A stretch of DNA of 64,000 nt from Haemophilus parahaemolyticus (lineage in GTDB: Bacteria > Pseudomonadota > Gammaproteobacteria > Enterobacterales > Pasteurellaceae). Positions 1 through 8,969 of the stretch are shown one piece after another. Below the pieces are notes generated by a model. The model searched no databases. It saw only the letters and a program-made list of their open reading frames with translations, and was not told the origin of the DNA. The translations under genes and the position numbers were made by a program. The DNA is taken from assembly GCF_002015035.1 (NCBI RefSeq), contig NZ_MUXY01000009.1, positions 1 to 64,000 on the forward strand, written 5' to 3'. The number at the start of each line of letters is the position of its first letter. Positions within the stretch are counted from its first letter, which is position 1.

Positions 1-220
1 GTGCATTATAGAGAAAAATTAAAACCGTGCAAGCACTTTTTGCAAAAAATTTTAAAAAATTTACCGCTTGTTGGAACTTTATGCAAAAAGTATAGATAAA
101 TACCATTTTTAGATAATTTTCTATACATTTTAGCAGAAGGATTTTTCAAATAATTGTAATTCGGAGTAAATCTCTTTAAAGTATCTTCACTTTCTAACTT
201 TATTAAGGTACTTTTTATTT

Positions 221-1057
221 ATGACATTTAAAAATTTCATCGGTTTTGGCGTAGCAGGCAATTTTGCGGGGCATTTAGAACAAGCGGGCGAAGCAGCGGA
301 TTTCGTAGTGGTAAAAACCGAAGAAGCAATCCAGCCAAAAGCGATTTTCCCATTCTATGTACCAAGTGAAACGCTTGCACCAACTGAACAATTTCTTTCT
401 ACTTATCCTTTAACAAACGACTCTATCGCCTTTCCAAACGATGCAGACAATCTGCAAATTGAGCCAGAAGTTGCTTTAATCTGTAACATTAAATATCAAG
501 ATGGAAAAGTAGTTGCCTTAAAACCAACCCATTTTGCGGCTTATAACGACTGCTCAATCCGCCGTCCAAACGCACGCAAAATCTGTGAAAAGAAAAACTG
601 GGGTGTAAATTCCAAAGGCATTTCTGCCACCCAAATCGCTTTAGATAAATTCGAGCAAGGCGGAAACCTTGACCAATATAACATTACTTGCTTCCACAAA
701 CGCGATGGCAAGCTCAACACTTATGGCGAAGATAGCCCTGCCGTCAGCTACAGCTACTTCCACCAAAAATTGTTGAACTGGATTACCGACAAAATGAACA
801 ACCAGCCTGATCAAGGCCCGATGAACCACATTGCGGAATTGATTAAACAAGCAAACTACCCTGCTCAAACAATTATCAGCATCGGTGCAACGCGTTACAC
901 CCCCTTTGGTGAAACAAACTTCTTACAAGTAGGCGATACCAGCATCGTGGTCGTGTATAACGCCACAAAATATACTCACGAACAAATTGTTGAGATGGCA
1001 GAAAAAGAAGAGTTCGCGAAAGAAGGCATTTCCGCTCTTGTTCAAAAAGTGAAATAA
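221..1057 (+). CDS. DUF5718-like conserved protein of unknown function
   Basis: A 278-residue soluble protein. Its opening GFGVAGNFAGHLEQAGEA resembles an uncharacterised family I know as DUF5718, found in Pasteurellaceae and some epsilonproteobacteria. I see no signal peptide, membrane segment or recognisable catalytic motif, so no function is proposed. The ATG at 221 has only a modest AAGG about 12 bases upstream; no better in-frame start is visible. It reads towards ligA, but a CRP-S-like site and promoter in the 113-base gap indicate that ligA is transcribed separately. The ORF is certain; the family name comes from memory. Confidence 0.75.
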   Translation: MTFKNFIGFGVAGNFAGHLEQAGEAADFVVVKTEEAIQPKAIFPFYVPSETLAPTEQFLSTYPLTNDSIAFPNDADNLQIEPEVALICNIKYQDGKVVALKPTHFAAYNDCSIRRPNARKICEKKNWGVNSKGISATQIALDKFEQGGNLDQYNITCFHKRDGKLNTYGEDSPAVSYSYFHQKLLNWITDKMNNQPDQGPMNHIAELIKQANYPAQTIISIGATRYTPFGETNFLQVGDTSIVVVYNATKYTHEQIVEMAEKEEFAKEGISALVQKVK

Positions 1058-1083
1058 CCACAGGCGGTCAAATTTCTGATTAT

Positions 1084-1105
1084 TTTTGCGATCTCGCTCG
1101 AAAAT
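1084..1105 (+). promoter_or_regulatory. CRP-S (competence regulatory element) upstream of ligA
   Basis: The 22-mer from 1084 has the core TGCGA-TCTCGC-TCGAA flanked by T and A runs. It matches about 18 of 21 positions of the H. influenzae CRP-S consensus (TTTTGCGATC...GATCGCAAAA). CRP-S sites need both CRP-cAMP and Sxy. A TATAGT -10 candidate at 1142-1147 would put the site near -60, a class I position. ligA is a member of the H. influenzae competence regulon, so site and gene agree. Confidence 0.75.
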
Positions 1106-1170
1106 TTCATAAAATTTTCTGAACGCAATTTTTCTTTCTTTTATAGTGCTTCCATTTGGAGGCACTTTTT

Positions 1171-2016
1171 ATGTTCAAACGATTCTTTTGGCAAATTGCA
1201 TTGCTTTTTCTACCGCTTGTAACACTGGCGAAATTGCCCGATTTAATGCTCCTGCAAGAATATAAAAATCAAGATATTTCAGGCTGGGTAATGAGCGAAA
1301 AACTTGATGGCGTACGGGCTTATTGGGACAGCTCAAAACTGATTAGCCGCCAAGGCAATCCCTTCAATCCTCCAGATTATTTCCTACAAAACTTCCCCCC
1401 TTTTGCCATTGATGGCGAACTTTTTAGCGAACGAGGCAAGTTTGAAAACATTTCTGGTACAGTTCGTTCCGCAGAACCCAAAGGCTGGTATAAGTTGAAG
1501 CTGCATGTTTTCGATGTGCCAAATGCAGCGGGAAACCTATTTGAACGCTTGGCAACCTTAGAAAATTATCTGCGGGAACATCCAACACCTTATATTCAGA
1601 TTATTTCACAAATTCCCATTCAAGATCAGGCACATTTACAGCAATTCTACCAAGCAATTTTGAACCAAGGCGGTGAAGGTGTGGTGGTAAGAAACCCGAA
1701 TGCACACTATATTCACGGTCGTTCGGCTCAAATTCTGAAAATGAAACCTGCAGCTGATGAAGAGTGCATTGTCGTTGCTCATCATCAAGGAAAAGGCAAA
1801 CACGCCAATCGTCTTGGTGCAATTACCTGTGAAAATCATCGCGGACGTTTTCGAATTGGTTCTGGCTTTAAAAATAAAGAGCGAGAAAATCCACCTGCGA
1901 TTGGTAGCCTAATTACCTACCGCTATCGAGGTTTAACACAACAAGGTAAGCCCCGTTTTGCGACTTACTTACGTGAGCGTAATGAAATCTTGCGAAATAC
2001 AGATCAAACCAGATAG
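1171..2016 (+). CDS. ligA: Periplasmic ATP-dependent DNA ligase (competence regulon)
   Basis: This 281-residue protein is the small ATP-dependent DNA ligase of Pasteurellaceae, which seals nicks in double-stranded DNA. Residues 1-20 form a Sec signal peptide ending LVTLA, so it is exported. The adenylation lysine is K44 in EKLDGVRA; motif III is DGE at 81-83, motif IV EGVVVR near 169, motif V ILKMK at 188-192. The C-terminal part is a compact OB fold with no zinc finger or BRCT domain, unlike the NAD-dependent replicative ligase. I place the start at 1171 because GGAGG (1158-1162) precedes this ATG by eight bases; a longer frame would begin at a TTG inside that ribosome-binding region. The CRP-S site upstream ties it to DNA uptake. 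Confidence 0.92.
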   Translation: MFKRFFWQIALLFLPLVTLAKLPDLMLLQEYKNQDISGWVMSEKLDGVRAYWDSSKLISRQGNPFNPPDYFLQNFPPFAIDGELFSERGKFENISGTVRSAEPKGWYKLKLHVFDVPNAAGNLFERLATLENYLREHPTPYIQIISQIPIQDQAHLQQFYQAILNQGGEGVVVRNPNAHYIHGRSAQILKMKPAADEECIVVAHHQGKGKHANRLGAITCENHRGRFRIGSGFKNKERENPPAIGSLITYRYRGLTQQGKPRFATYLRERNEILRNTDQTR

Positions 2017-2151
2017 GAAACAACCAAAAAGAGTATTTATTTTAATCTATTTCACTCCAAAATCTGCCTTTTATTGCGTTGGATCAATCCTATCCCCCTC
2101 AAGTTAGGTATGATAGCAAGCTAAATTTCAATCTTTCAGAGGAGCTTATCC

Positions 2152-3426
2152 ATGACTCCAAGTGTAATTACACTCTGTTTTCTCGGCTTTGCCGTTTTGA
2201 TGTTTGCACTCGAAAAACTACCGCTTGCTGTTACCGCAATGGTGGTAACCGTTGGTTTAGCCGTCACAGGCGTATTGCCTGCGAAAGAGGCATTTTTAGG
2301 CTTTGTCGATACCAACGTGATTTTATTCGTCGCAATGTTTGTAATCGGTGGAGCCTTGTTTGAAACAGGTATGGCGAACAAAATTGGCGGCGTAGTCAGC
2401 CGTTTTGCCAAAAGTGAACGCCAATTGATGGTTGTGCTAATGATCATTACTGGCTTGATGTCTGGTGTATTGTCCAACACGGGCACGGCAGCCATTCTCA
2501 TTCCTGTTATTCTCGGTATTTCTTCTAAATCGGGCTTTGCACGCTCACGTTTGCTGATGCCAATGGCATTTGCATCCACACTAGGAGGCAACCTTTCACT
2601 TATCGGCTCACCCAACAACTTGGTAGTGCAAGGTGTATTATCACAAACTGGTTTAAAATTTGCCTTCTTCGAATATGCAAAATTAGGTTTACCGATTTTA
2701 GTGGCGGGCATTCTCTACTTTGCTTTTATCGGCTATCGCTTCTTGCCTGCACAACCCAACATTCACGTAGAAGAAGAGGAATACAATGCGTTCCATAATC
2801 ACCATAATTCTATCCCACAATGGAAACAATATTTGTCATTATTAATACTTGTCGGTACGCTACTTGCGATGGTGTTTGAAGATGTGATCGGCATCAAACT
2901 CTATATTTCGGCTTGTATTGGTGCCTTGATTTTAGTGATTATGCGTGTCATTACCGAAAAACAAGCCTATCAAGCGATTGATAGCCAAGTAGTCTTCTTA
3001 TTTGCAGGAACACTTGCCCTTGCCGATGCCCTCCAACGCACAGGGGCAGGTGCTGACATCGCACATTTAATTTTAGGCTTGCTAGGTGATAATCCCAATC
3101 CATCCTTGTTATTACTCACAATTTTATTATTAAGCTGCTTACTGACTAACTTTATGTCCAACACTGCAACAGCTGCTCTTCTTGCTCCAATTGGGCTTTC
3201 CATTGCAAGCTCGCTCGCTGCTGATCCGCGTGCGGTTTTGATGGCGATAGTAATCGGTTCATCTTGTGCCTTCGCAACGCCAATCGGTACACCAGCCAAT
3301 ACGATGGTGCTTTCAGTCGGTCATTATCGTTTTGCTGATTATGCCAAAGCAGGTGTACCACTCATAGCAGTAACCATTATTGTGGCAATGATCTTACTGC
3401 CAATTTTCTTTCCGTTCTTCCCATAA
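2152..3426 (+). CDS. SLC13/DASS-family sodium-coupled anion transporter
   Basis: A 424-residue integral membrane protein with about 11 hydrophobic segments. It carries the repeated SLC13-type signatures SNTGTAAILIP and SLIGSPNN in the first half and SNTATAALLAP with IGTPANT in the second, which form the paired substrate and Na+ sites. Family members import dicarboxylates, citrate or sulfate with Na+. It lies just upstream of oadGAB, which suggests a C4-dicarboxylate or citrate substrate; that is inference, and an ArsB/NhaD-like ion role is possible. GAGG at 2138-2141 precedes the ATG. A paired uptake-signal hairpin follows the stop, so oadGAB is a separate unit. Confidence 0.85.
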   Translation: MTPSVITLCFLGFAVLMFALEKLPLAVTAMVVTVGLAVTGVLPAKEAFLGFVDTNVILFVAMFVIGGALFETGMANKIGGVVSRFAKSERQLMVVLMIITGLMSGVLSNTGTAAILIPVILGISSKSGFARSRLLMPMAFASTLGGNLSLIGSPNNLVVQGVLSQTGLKFAFFEYAKLGLPILVAGILYFAFIGYRFLPAQPNIHVEEEEYNAFHNHHNSIPQWKQYLSLLILVGTLLAMVFEDVIGIKLYISACIGALILVIMRVITEKQAYQAIDSQVVFLFAGTLALADALQRTGAGADIAHLILGLLGDNPNPSLLLLTILLLSCLLTNFMSNTATAALLAPIGLSIASSLAADPRAVLMAIVIGSSCAFATPIGTPANTMVLSVGHYRFADYAKAGVPLIAVTIIVAMILLPIFFPFFP

Positions 3427-3441
3427 CGAAGTAGATAGAAT

Positions 3442-3505
3442 AATAAGCGGTTATTTTTTGGAAACATTTGCAAATTCCCCAAAAAATGAACCGCTTTATT
3501 TTTTG
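3442..3505 (+). terminator. Paired-USS terminator after the SLC13-type gene
   Basis: Two inverted uptake-signal cores (AAGCGGTT / AACCGCTT) lie in arms 3442-3461 and 3479-3500, extended by matching T and A runs and followed by T residues. Confidence 0.7.
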
Positions 3506-3516
3506 ATTAAATTTTT

Positions 3517-3532
3517 TGTGATCTACTCCACA
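3517..3532 (+). promoter_or_regulatory. CRP site upstream of oadGAB
   Basis: TGTGA-TCTACT-CCACA matches the canonical TGTGA-N6-TCACA motif at 9 of 10 positions. Its centre (3524.5) lies about 60 bases before the start point predicted from the promoter at 3550-3578, a class I activating position. Confidence 0.65.
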
Positions 3533-3549
3533 TTTTTCACTTCAATCCT

Positions 3550-3578
3550 TTGCACTCCAATTCATTCACGATTATTCT
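3550..3578 (+). promoter_or_regulatory. Predicted oadGAB promoter
   Basis: TTGCAC (3550-3555) and TATTCT (3573-3578) are separated by 17 bases, with the start point expected near 3585, 27 bases upstream of oadG. Confidence 0.5.
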
Positions 3579-3611
3579 TCAATTATTCATCAATCAAGAT
3601 AAGGAAATTCT

Positions 3612-3869
3612 ATGACCAATGCAGAACTCTTTGGCGAAGGTGTCAATTTGATGATTTCTGGTATGGGATTTGTGATGTTCTTCTTATTCATCCTGATCTA
3701 TGCCGTCGCTTTTATGTCTAAGCTCATCAATCAATATTTTCCCGAACCTATCCCTGCTCCCGTAAGCAAACCTCAAGCGGCAACGCCACCTATTCAAGAT
3801 GATCTTGAGCGTTTACGCCCTGTGATTGTTGCCGCTATTGCACATCACAGAAGAAAACAAGGTTTATAA
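3612..3869 (+). CDS. oadG: Oxaloacetate decarboxylase gamma subunit
   Basis: An 85-residue protein with one membrane segment (about residues 14-36) and a Pro/Ala-rich cytoplasmic tail ending in basic residues (HHRRKQGL). This is the standard layout of OadG, which anchors the alpha subunit to the beta subunit and helps bind Zn2+ in the Na+-pumping oxaloacetate decarboxylase. Length is typical (about 80-90). It is first in the order oadG-oadA-oadB, 21 bases ahead of oadA, with AAGGAAA before its ATG. Confidence 0.9.
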   Translation: MTNAELFGEGVNLMISGMGFVMFFLFILIYAVAFMSKLINQYFPEPIPAPVSKPQAATPPIQDDLERLRPVIVAAIAHHRRKQGL

Positions 3870-3890
3870 ATTATCAGAAGGATTTGAATT

Positions 3891-5687
3891 ATGACAACTC
3901 AACCCAAAAAAATTGCCATCACTGACGTGGTATTACGCGATGCTCATCAATCTCTTTTCGCAACCCGTTTACGTTTAGATGATATGTTACCGATTGCCGC
4001 CGAACTAGACAAAATCGGCTATTGGTCTTTAGAAGCATGGGGCGGTGCAACTTTTGATAGCTGCATTCGTTTTTTAGGAGAAGATCCGTGGGTGCGTTTA
4101 CGTGAATTGAAAAAAGCGATTCCAAACACTCCATTACAAATGCTTTTACGTGGTCAAAACTTATTGGGCTACCGTCACTATGCAGACGATGTAGTCGATA
4201 AATTCGTCGAACGCTCTGTGGCAAATGGTATGGATGTGTTCCGCGTGTTTGATGCATTAAACGACCCACGCAATATGAAACAAGCCCTACAAGCGGTCAA
4301 AAAACAAGGTGCACACGCACAAGGTACGTTGAGCTACACCACTAGCCCTGTGCATACGCTGCAAACGTGGTTAGAGGTGACAGAACAACTGCTTGAAATC
4401 GGCATTGATTCTCTTGTCATCAAAGATATGTCAGGCATTCTTACCCCAATGGCAGCACAAGAATTAGTGAGTGCCATCAAAAAACAATTCGATGTGGAAC
4501 TCCACCTACACTGCCACTCTACCACAGGGATGGCAGAAATGGCGTTGCTCAAAGCGATTGAAGCAGGCGTGGATGGCGTCGATACCTCGATTTCTTCAAT
4601 GTCTGGCACTTACGGACACCCTGCAACAGAATCTATTGTTGCCACCCTGCAAGGCACACCATACGACACAGGTTTGAACATTCCTGCATTAGAAAAAATC
4701 TCAGCTTACTTCCGCAATGTGCGTAAAAAATATGCGAAATTTGAAGGACAACTCCGTGGTATCGACAGCCGTATTTTAGTGGCACAAGTACCGGGCGGTA
4801 TGCTCACCAACCTTGAAAACCAACTCCGCCAACAAAATGCCTCTGATAAACTTGATCTTGTGTTGCAAGAAATTCCACGCGTGCGTGAAGAGTTAGGCTA
4901 CATTCCGTTAGTAACACCAACCTCACAAATTGTTGGTACTCAATCGGTAATGAACGTGTTGATGGGAGAACGCTACAAAACCATCGCCAAAGAAACTGCG
5001 GGCATCTTAAAAGGCGAATACGGCAAAACCCCAGCCCCAGTTAATGCTGCATTACAAGCTCGTGTGTTAGAAGGTGCTACACCATTAACCGACCGCCCAG
5101 CGGCTCATATTGCCCCAGAATGGGATAAATTAGTCGCCGAAGTAACCGCACAAGCCAAAGAAAAAGGTATCACTCTTTCAGGCAACGTAGTGGACGATGT
5201 GTTAATTGTGGCACTCTTCCAACAAGTGGGCTGGAAATTCTTGGAAAACCGCAATAACCCAACTGCCTTTGAACCTGCACCAACAGGTCAAGAATCTGCA
5301 AAATCTACGGAAAAACCAACCGCTTCTCAAGCCCCAGCGGCGAAAGCAGGCGAACCAGCGGTTTATACTGTGGAACTCGAAGGCAAAGCCTTTGTGGTAA
5401 AAGTGAGCGAAGGCGGCGATATTACTCATATCACACCGACTGCAACGCCAGCAGCTGCACCAAGTTCCGCAAATGCGGAACCTGTGAAAGCCCCAATGGC
5501 GGGAATCATCTTAAAAGTGGAAGTGGCAGAAGGTCAGCAAGTGGCTGAAGGCGATGTGTTGCTCATTCTTGAAGCAATGAAAATGGAAACCCAAATTTGT
5601 GCAGCGAAAGCGGGCAGAGTGCAAGGCATTAGTATCAAACAAGGCGACTCTGTGGCTGTTGAACAAGTGATGATGAGTTTGGCGTAG
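3891..5687 (+). CDS. oadA: Oxaloacetate decarboxylase alpha subunit (biotin carrier)
   Basis: A 598-residue protein. Residues 1-450 form the carboxyltransferase domain, opening with [17 protein letters not shown] (metal and substrate residues D17, H19, Q20) and carrying the second metal motif [10 protein letters not shown] Pro/Ala/Lys-rich linker (about 465-530) leads to a biotinyl domain with EAMKMET; the biotinylated lysine is K564. It transfers the carboxyl group of oxaloacetate to biotin; OadB then decarboxylates carboxybiotin and exports Na+. The ATG at 3891 follows AGAAGGA. A nested inverted repeat separates it from oadB, which could affect how much of the membrane subunit is made. Confidence 0.96.
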   Translation: MTTQPKKIAITDVVLRDAHQSLFATRLRLDDMLPIAAELDKIGYWSLEAWGGATFDSCIRFLGEDPWVRLRELKKAIPNTPLQMLLRGQNLLGYRHYADDVVDKFVERSVANGMDVFRVFDALNDPRNMKQALQAVKKQGAHAQGTLSYTTSPVHTLQTWLEVTEQLLEIGIDSLVIKDMSGILTPMAAQELVSAIKKQFDVELHLHCHSTTGMAEMALLKAIEAGVDGVDTSISSMSGTYGHPATESIVATLQGTPYDTGLNIPALEKISAYFRNVRKKYAKFEGQLRGIDSRILVAQVPGGMLTNLENQLRQQNASDKLDLVLQEIPRVREELGYIPLVTPTSQIVGTQSVMNVLMGERYKTIAKETAGILKGEYGKTPAPVNAALQARVLEGATPLTDRPAAHIAPEWDKLVAEVTAQAKEKGITLSGNVVDDVLIVALFQQVGWKFLENRNNPTAFEPAPTGQESAKSTEKPTASQAPAAKAGEPAVYTVELEGKAFVVKVSEGGDITHITPTATPAAAPSSANAEPVKAPMAGIILKVEVAEGQQVAEGDVLLILEAMKMETQICAAKAGRVQGISIKQGDSVAVEQVMMSLA

Positions 5688-5701
5688 TTTTTAAAATAAT
5701 T

Positions 5702-5788
5702 TAGGGTGTGAGAACCATAGGTTCACGCACGCAAACGGTTGGATTTTTCAAATTTCGCGTGCGTGAGTTTTCAATTCACGCCCCTACA
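5702..5788. repeat. Dispersed nested inverted repeat, copy A (inside oadGAB)
   Basis: An imperfect palindrome of about 87 bp. Inner arms TCACGCACGC (5723-5732) and GCGTGCGTGA (5757-5766) are perfect complements. The outer ends TAGGGTGTGA and TCACGCCCCTA pair imperfectly. Related copies are at 10846-10936 and 62613-62688, always between genes. Confidence 0.75.
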
Positions 5789-5804
5789 AAGAAAAGGACA
5801 AAAT

Positions 5805-7112
5805 ATGGACAGCATTATTGCACTTTTCCAAGGTATGGGCATTATGCATATGGAGTGGGGGCAAGCAGTGATGATTGCAGTAAGCCTGTTACTCCTCTGG
5901 CTGGCGATTGCTCGTGGCTTTGAGCCGCTTCTGCTCCTACCGATTGGTTTTGGAGGCTTGCTCTCGAACATTCCTGAGGCGGGAATGGCGATGACAGCTC
6001 TCGATAATCTTTTACACTACGGTACACCTGAACAATTAGCGATTATTGCCGCCAAAGTAAACAGCCCAAGCATTGATATTCACAGCCTGAAAGAAGCCAT
6101 TGCCTTAGCGTTGCCATCTGTGCAAAACGAACTAGAAGTCATCGCAGGCGATATGGGCTATACCGCAGGCGTGTTGGCGTTATTCTATAAAGTGGCAATT
6201 GGTTATGGCGTAGCACCATTGGTGATCTTTATGGGCGTAGGCGCAATGACTGACTTTGGTCCGCTACTTTCTAACCCGAAAACTTTGCTTTTAGGGGCTG
6301 CAGCACAATTTGGGATCTTCGCCACCGTGCTAGGTGCATTAGCCCTTAACTGGATTGGCGTGATTGATTTCACTCTACCACAAGCCGCAGCGATCGGCAT
6401 TATCGGTGGGGCGGACGGTCCAACTGCAATTTACTTAGCAAGTAAACTCGCCCCTGAATTACTGGGTGCAATTGCCGTTGCTGCTTACTCTTATATGGCA
6501 TTAGTACCGCTCATTCAGCCGCCAATTATGAAAGCCTTAACTACCAATGAAGAACGCCGCATTCGTATGGTGCAAGGTCGCCAAGTCAGCAATCGTGAAA
6601 AAATTCTTTTCCCAATCGTGTTGTTGGTGTTAGTGGCACTCTTATTGCCAGATGCTGCTCCATTACTTGGTATGTTCTGTTTCGGTAACTTAATGCGTGT
6701 AAGTGGCGTAGTAGAACGCTTAAATGACACAGCTCAAAATGCGTTAATCAACATCGTAACCATCTTCTTAGGCTTATCTGTTGGTGCGAAATTAGTGGCG
6801 GATAAATTCTTACAACCACAAACCCTCGGCATTTTGGTGCTTGGCGTGATTGCCTTTGGCATTGGTACTGCAAGCGGTGTATTAATGGCGAAATTGATGA
6901 ACAAATTCACCAAAGATAAAATCAATCCACTTATCGGCTCCGCAGGCGTTTCTGCCGTGCCAATGGCAGCACGTGTGTCGAATAAAGTTGGTCAAGAATA
7001 CGACAAACAAAACTTCCTCCTTATGCATGCAATGGGACCAAACGTAGCAGGCGTTATCGGTTCAGCCATTGCTGCTGGGGTAATGTTGAAATATATTTCA
7101 GCGATGATGTAA
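5805..7112 (+). CDS. oadB: Oxaloacetate decarboxylase beta subunit (Na+ pump)
   Basis: A 435-residue polytopic membrane protein. It has the OadB family segments [12 protein letters not shown] and GADGPTAIY, the latter around the conserved aspartate implicated in Na+ translocation. It decarboxylates the carboxybiotin delivered by OadA and exports Na+. I chose the ATG at 5805 because AAAAGGA precedes it and the product then starts [10 protein letters not shown] as in the family; a longer frame from 5739 would run through the inverted repeat. An imperfect GTAGG/CCTAC hairpin follows the stop. Confidence 0.95.
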   Translation: MDSIIALFQGMGIMHMEWGQAVMIAVSLLLLWLAIARGFEPLLLLPIGFGGLLSNIPEAGMAMTALDNLLHYGTPEQLAIIAAKVNSPSIDIHSLKEAIALALPSVQNELEVIAGDMGYTAGVLALFYKVAIGYGVAPLVIFMGVGAMTDFGPLLSNPKTLLLGAAAQFGIFATVLGALALNWIGVIDFTLPQAAAIGIIGGADGPTAIYLASKLAPELLGAIAVAAYSYMALVPLIQPPIMKALTTNEERRIRMVQGRQVSNREKILFPIVLLVLVALLLPDAAPLLGMFCFGNLMRVSGVVERLNDTAQNALINIVTIFLGLSVGAKLVADKFLQPQTLGILVLGVIAFGIGTASGVLMAKLMNKFTKDKINPLIGSAGVSAVPMAARVSNKVGQEYDKQNFLLMHAMGPNVAGVIGSAIAAGVMLKYISAMM

Positions 7113-7118
7113 TTAGTT

Positions 7119-7143
7119 GTAGGGTGGGTTCTAGCCCACCTAC
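7119..7143. repeat. Short GTAGGGTGGG/CCCACCTAC hairpin after oadB
   Basis: A 25-base imperfect palindrome with one bulged base and no following T run. Its end bases resemble the outer ends of the larger dispersed repeat. It may stabilise the oadGAB 3' end rather than terminate transcription. Confidence 0.5.
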
Positions 7144-7214
7144 GACATAAGAGAGCTATATTTTTAGACGATTTCGCTATAAAATACCAAATTTTACAAC
7201 ATTAAGGACTAAAA

Positions 7215-7538
7215 ATGACATTCCCAGCTTGCCCAAAATGTAACGGCGAAAATACCTACCACGACACTATCCAATTCGTTTGCCCAGATTGTGCTTATGA
7301 ATGGACAGGCGAAGAAGTAGCTGAAGATGATGAAGATCAACTCATCGTCAAAGACAGTAACGGTAACTTATTAAGCGAGGGCGATGATGTGTTATTGATT
7401 AAAGATTTAAAGCTCAAAGGCTCATCAGAAGTGTTGAAAAAAGGCACAAAATTCAAAAATATTCGCTTAGTGAATGGCGATCACAACGTAGATTGTGGCA
7501 AAATTATGCTGAAATCGGAGTTTTTAAAAAAAGCGTAG
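7215..7538 (+). CDS. yjdM: PhnA/YjdM-family zinc-ribbon protein
   Basis: A 107-residue soluble protein. The N-terminal ribbon has CPKC (about 8-11) and CPDC (about 26-29), followed by an acidic linker and the conserved PhnA core ([16 protein letters not shown], then LKLKGSS and [11 protein letters not shown]). Length matches the family (about 110). The family was named from the E. coli phosphonate locus, but its members are usually unlinked to phosphonate use, as here, and the cellular role is unsettled. TTAAGGA precedes the ATG. A perfect GGCGGACT/AGTCCGCC terminator follows, so it is monocistronic. Confidence 0.88.
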   Translation: MTFPACPKCNGENTYHDTIQFVCPDCAYEWTGEEVAEDDEDQLIVKDSNGNLLSEGDDVLLIKDLKLKGSSEVLKKGTKFKNIRLVNGDHNVDCGKIMLKSEFLKKA

Positions 7539-7560
7539 TCTTTAATATACAGATGCTAAC

Positions 7561-7585
7561 GGCGGACTTTAGTCCGCCATTTTTT
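7561..7585 (+). terminator. Intrinsic terminator after yjdM
   Basis: GGCGGACT-TT-AGTCCGCC forms a perfect 8-bp stem, followed by a T-rich run. Confidence 0.85.
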
Positions 7586-7629
7586 ATAAGCAAACATAAC
7601 TATTTCAAATAATCATTTAAGGAAAGTAG

Positions 7630-8475
7630 ATGAAAATTGGCTTAGTACTCGAAGGTGGAGCGATGAGAGGTATGTACACCGCCGGCGTGCTTGATACTTT
7701 TTTAGATAAAGATTTTTGGGTGGATGGTGTTATCTCAGTTTCAGCAGGGGCATTGTTCGGCGTAAATTACCCTTCTAAACAAAAAGGCCGAGCTATTCGC
7801 TACAACAAAAAATTTATGCCTGATAGCCGCTATGTAAGCCTAAAAAACCTGATTAAAACGGGTAATATTATCAGCAAAGCGTTTGCCTTTTACGAAGTGC
7901 CATTTAAACAAGATGTTTTTGATAATGCCACTTTCCAACAAACACAGATAGATTTCTACGCCACTATTACCAATCTGAACACAGCTCAGGCAGAATATGT
8001 CAAACTGACTGATCCACTGGCTCAAATGGAAGTGCTGAGAGCCACTTCCGCAATGCCTTATGTTTCAATGCCTGTCGAAATCAATGGTGTACCTTATCTT
8101 GACGGTGCGATTGCCGACTCTATCCCACTTGAGCAAATGAAAAAAATGGGCTACGACAAAATCATCGTGGTGCTTACTCGCACGCTTGATTACCGCAAAT
8201 CTAAACCCAATCCGATACTTGCCAAACTTTGGTATCGTAAATATCCCAAATTTGCAGACGCAGTAAACAACCGCTATGCGATGTATAACAAGCAAGTCGA
8301 AAATGTGATTGAACAAGCCAAAAAAGGCGAGATTTTTGTGATCCGCCCTTCTGTTGATTTAAACATAAAACGAGTTGAAAAAGATCCAAATAAACTCCAA
8401 GCCATGTATGATTTAGGTGTAAGTGATATGCAACGAGAATGGGAAAATTTGCAGGCGTTTTTAGCGACATCGTAG
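7630..8475 (+). CDS. Patatin-like phospholipase (YjjU-type)
   Basis: A 281-residue cytoplasmic patatin-family acyl hydrolase. The oxyanion loop is EGGAMRGMY near residues 8-16, the nucleophile elbow is SVSAGALFG near residue 38, and the Asp of the Ser-Asp dyad is in DGAIADS near residue 158. The closest relative I recall is E. coli YjjU. There is no signal peptide or membrane anchor. The physiological substrate is unknown; the family hydrolyses phospholipids or other acyl esters. TAAGGAAA precedes the ATG, and a paired uptake-signal terminator follows. Confidence 0.88.
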   Translation: MKIGLVLEGGAMRGMYTAGVLDTFLDKDFWVDGVISVSAGALFGVNYPSKQKGRAIRYNKKFMPDSRYVSLKNLIKTGNIISKAFAFYEVPFKQDVFDNATFQQTQIDFYATITNLNTAQAEYVKLTDPLAQMEVLRATSAMPYVSMPVEINGVPYLDGAIADSIPLEQMKKMGYDKIIVVLTRTLDYRKSKPNPILAKLWYRKYPKFADAVNNRYAMYNKQVENVIEQAKKGEIFVIRPSVDLNIKRVEKDPNKLQAMYDLGVSDMQREWENLQAFLATS

Positions 8476-8487
8476 GCGAGATAGACA

Positions 8488-8534
8488 TTTGCAAGCGGCC
8501 AAAATTTTTAGACCGCTTGCAAAAATATTTTTTA
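8488..8534 (+). terminator. Paired-USS terminator after the patatin gene
   Basis: TTTGCAAGCGGCC (8488-8500) and GACCGCTTGCAAA (8511-8523) pair and are followed by T-rich sequence. Confidence 0.8.
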
Positions 8535-8675
8535 TTTAAATTTCTTTAAATATCATCCCCTTAAAACGTTTTACAGGATTCCCCCTCTCTACTTCATTAT
8601 GTAAATGCTTGAATCGCTTTACTAACAGCTAAACAACATTCGGCAGGTCCTTGGAATGCAACACATTGCCCTCGA

Positions 8676-8969
8676 CTATATCATTTCAACTATCTCTTTC
8701 GGCATTTGCTTCGGGCTTGGCACAAAAATTTGCTTATGCCGTTGCAATTCGCCTTTTTCTAACGCAATGCTACTTTTCGGCACTTGAAACAATTTGCTGA
8801 GATATTTAAGCAGATGAGCATTGGCTGCACCATCCACAGGCGGGGCAGTAATGGCAATTTTTAGCTCGCCATCGTGTAAGCCGACAATTTGATCGCGGCT
8901 GGCTTTCGGCTGCAGGAGAATTCGCAACCGAATGCCGTCAAGATTTTCTACTTTTTCGACCGCTTGCAT
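8676..8969 (-). CDS. yggU: DUF167 family protein YggU
   Basis: A 97-residue basic protein of the DUF167/YggU family, recognised by [19 protein letters not shown], the core [14 protein letters not shown] and [10 protein letters not shown]. Function is unknown. I chose the ATG at 8969 because it overlaps the yggT stop as TAATG, a typical translational-coupling arrangement; a frame five codons longer begins at 8984 inside yggT. The yggT-yggU pair is conserved in gammaproteobacteria. Confidence 0.85.
   Translation of the reverse strand: MQAVEKVENLDGIRLRILLQPKASRDQIVGLHDGELKIAITAPPVDGAANAHLLKYLSKLFQVPKSSIALEKGELQRHKQIFVPSPKQMPKEIVEMI

Noticed and set aside
1..220. The first 220 bases as a possible gene end or regulatory RNA.
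   Set aside because: AT-rich with one uptake-signal-like ACCGCTTGTTGG; no ORF, hairpin with U tail or clear promoter pair can be supported.
2136..2711. A 191-codon frame antisense to the SLC13-type transporter gene.
   Set aside because: It mirrors the strongly biased codon use of a real membrane-protein gene, and no family resemblance is seen.
8597..8680. A 27-codon open frame on the minus strand (QCVAFQGPAECCLAVSKAIQ) between the patatin terminator and yggU.
   Set aside because: It looks somewhat protein-like but has no start codon, overlaps the yggU end and is too short to assign; possibly a gene remnant, possibly chance.
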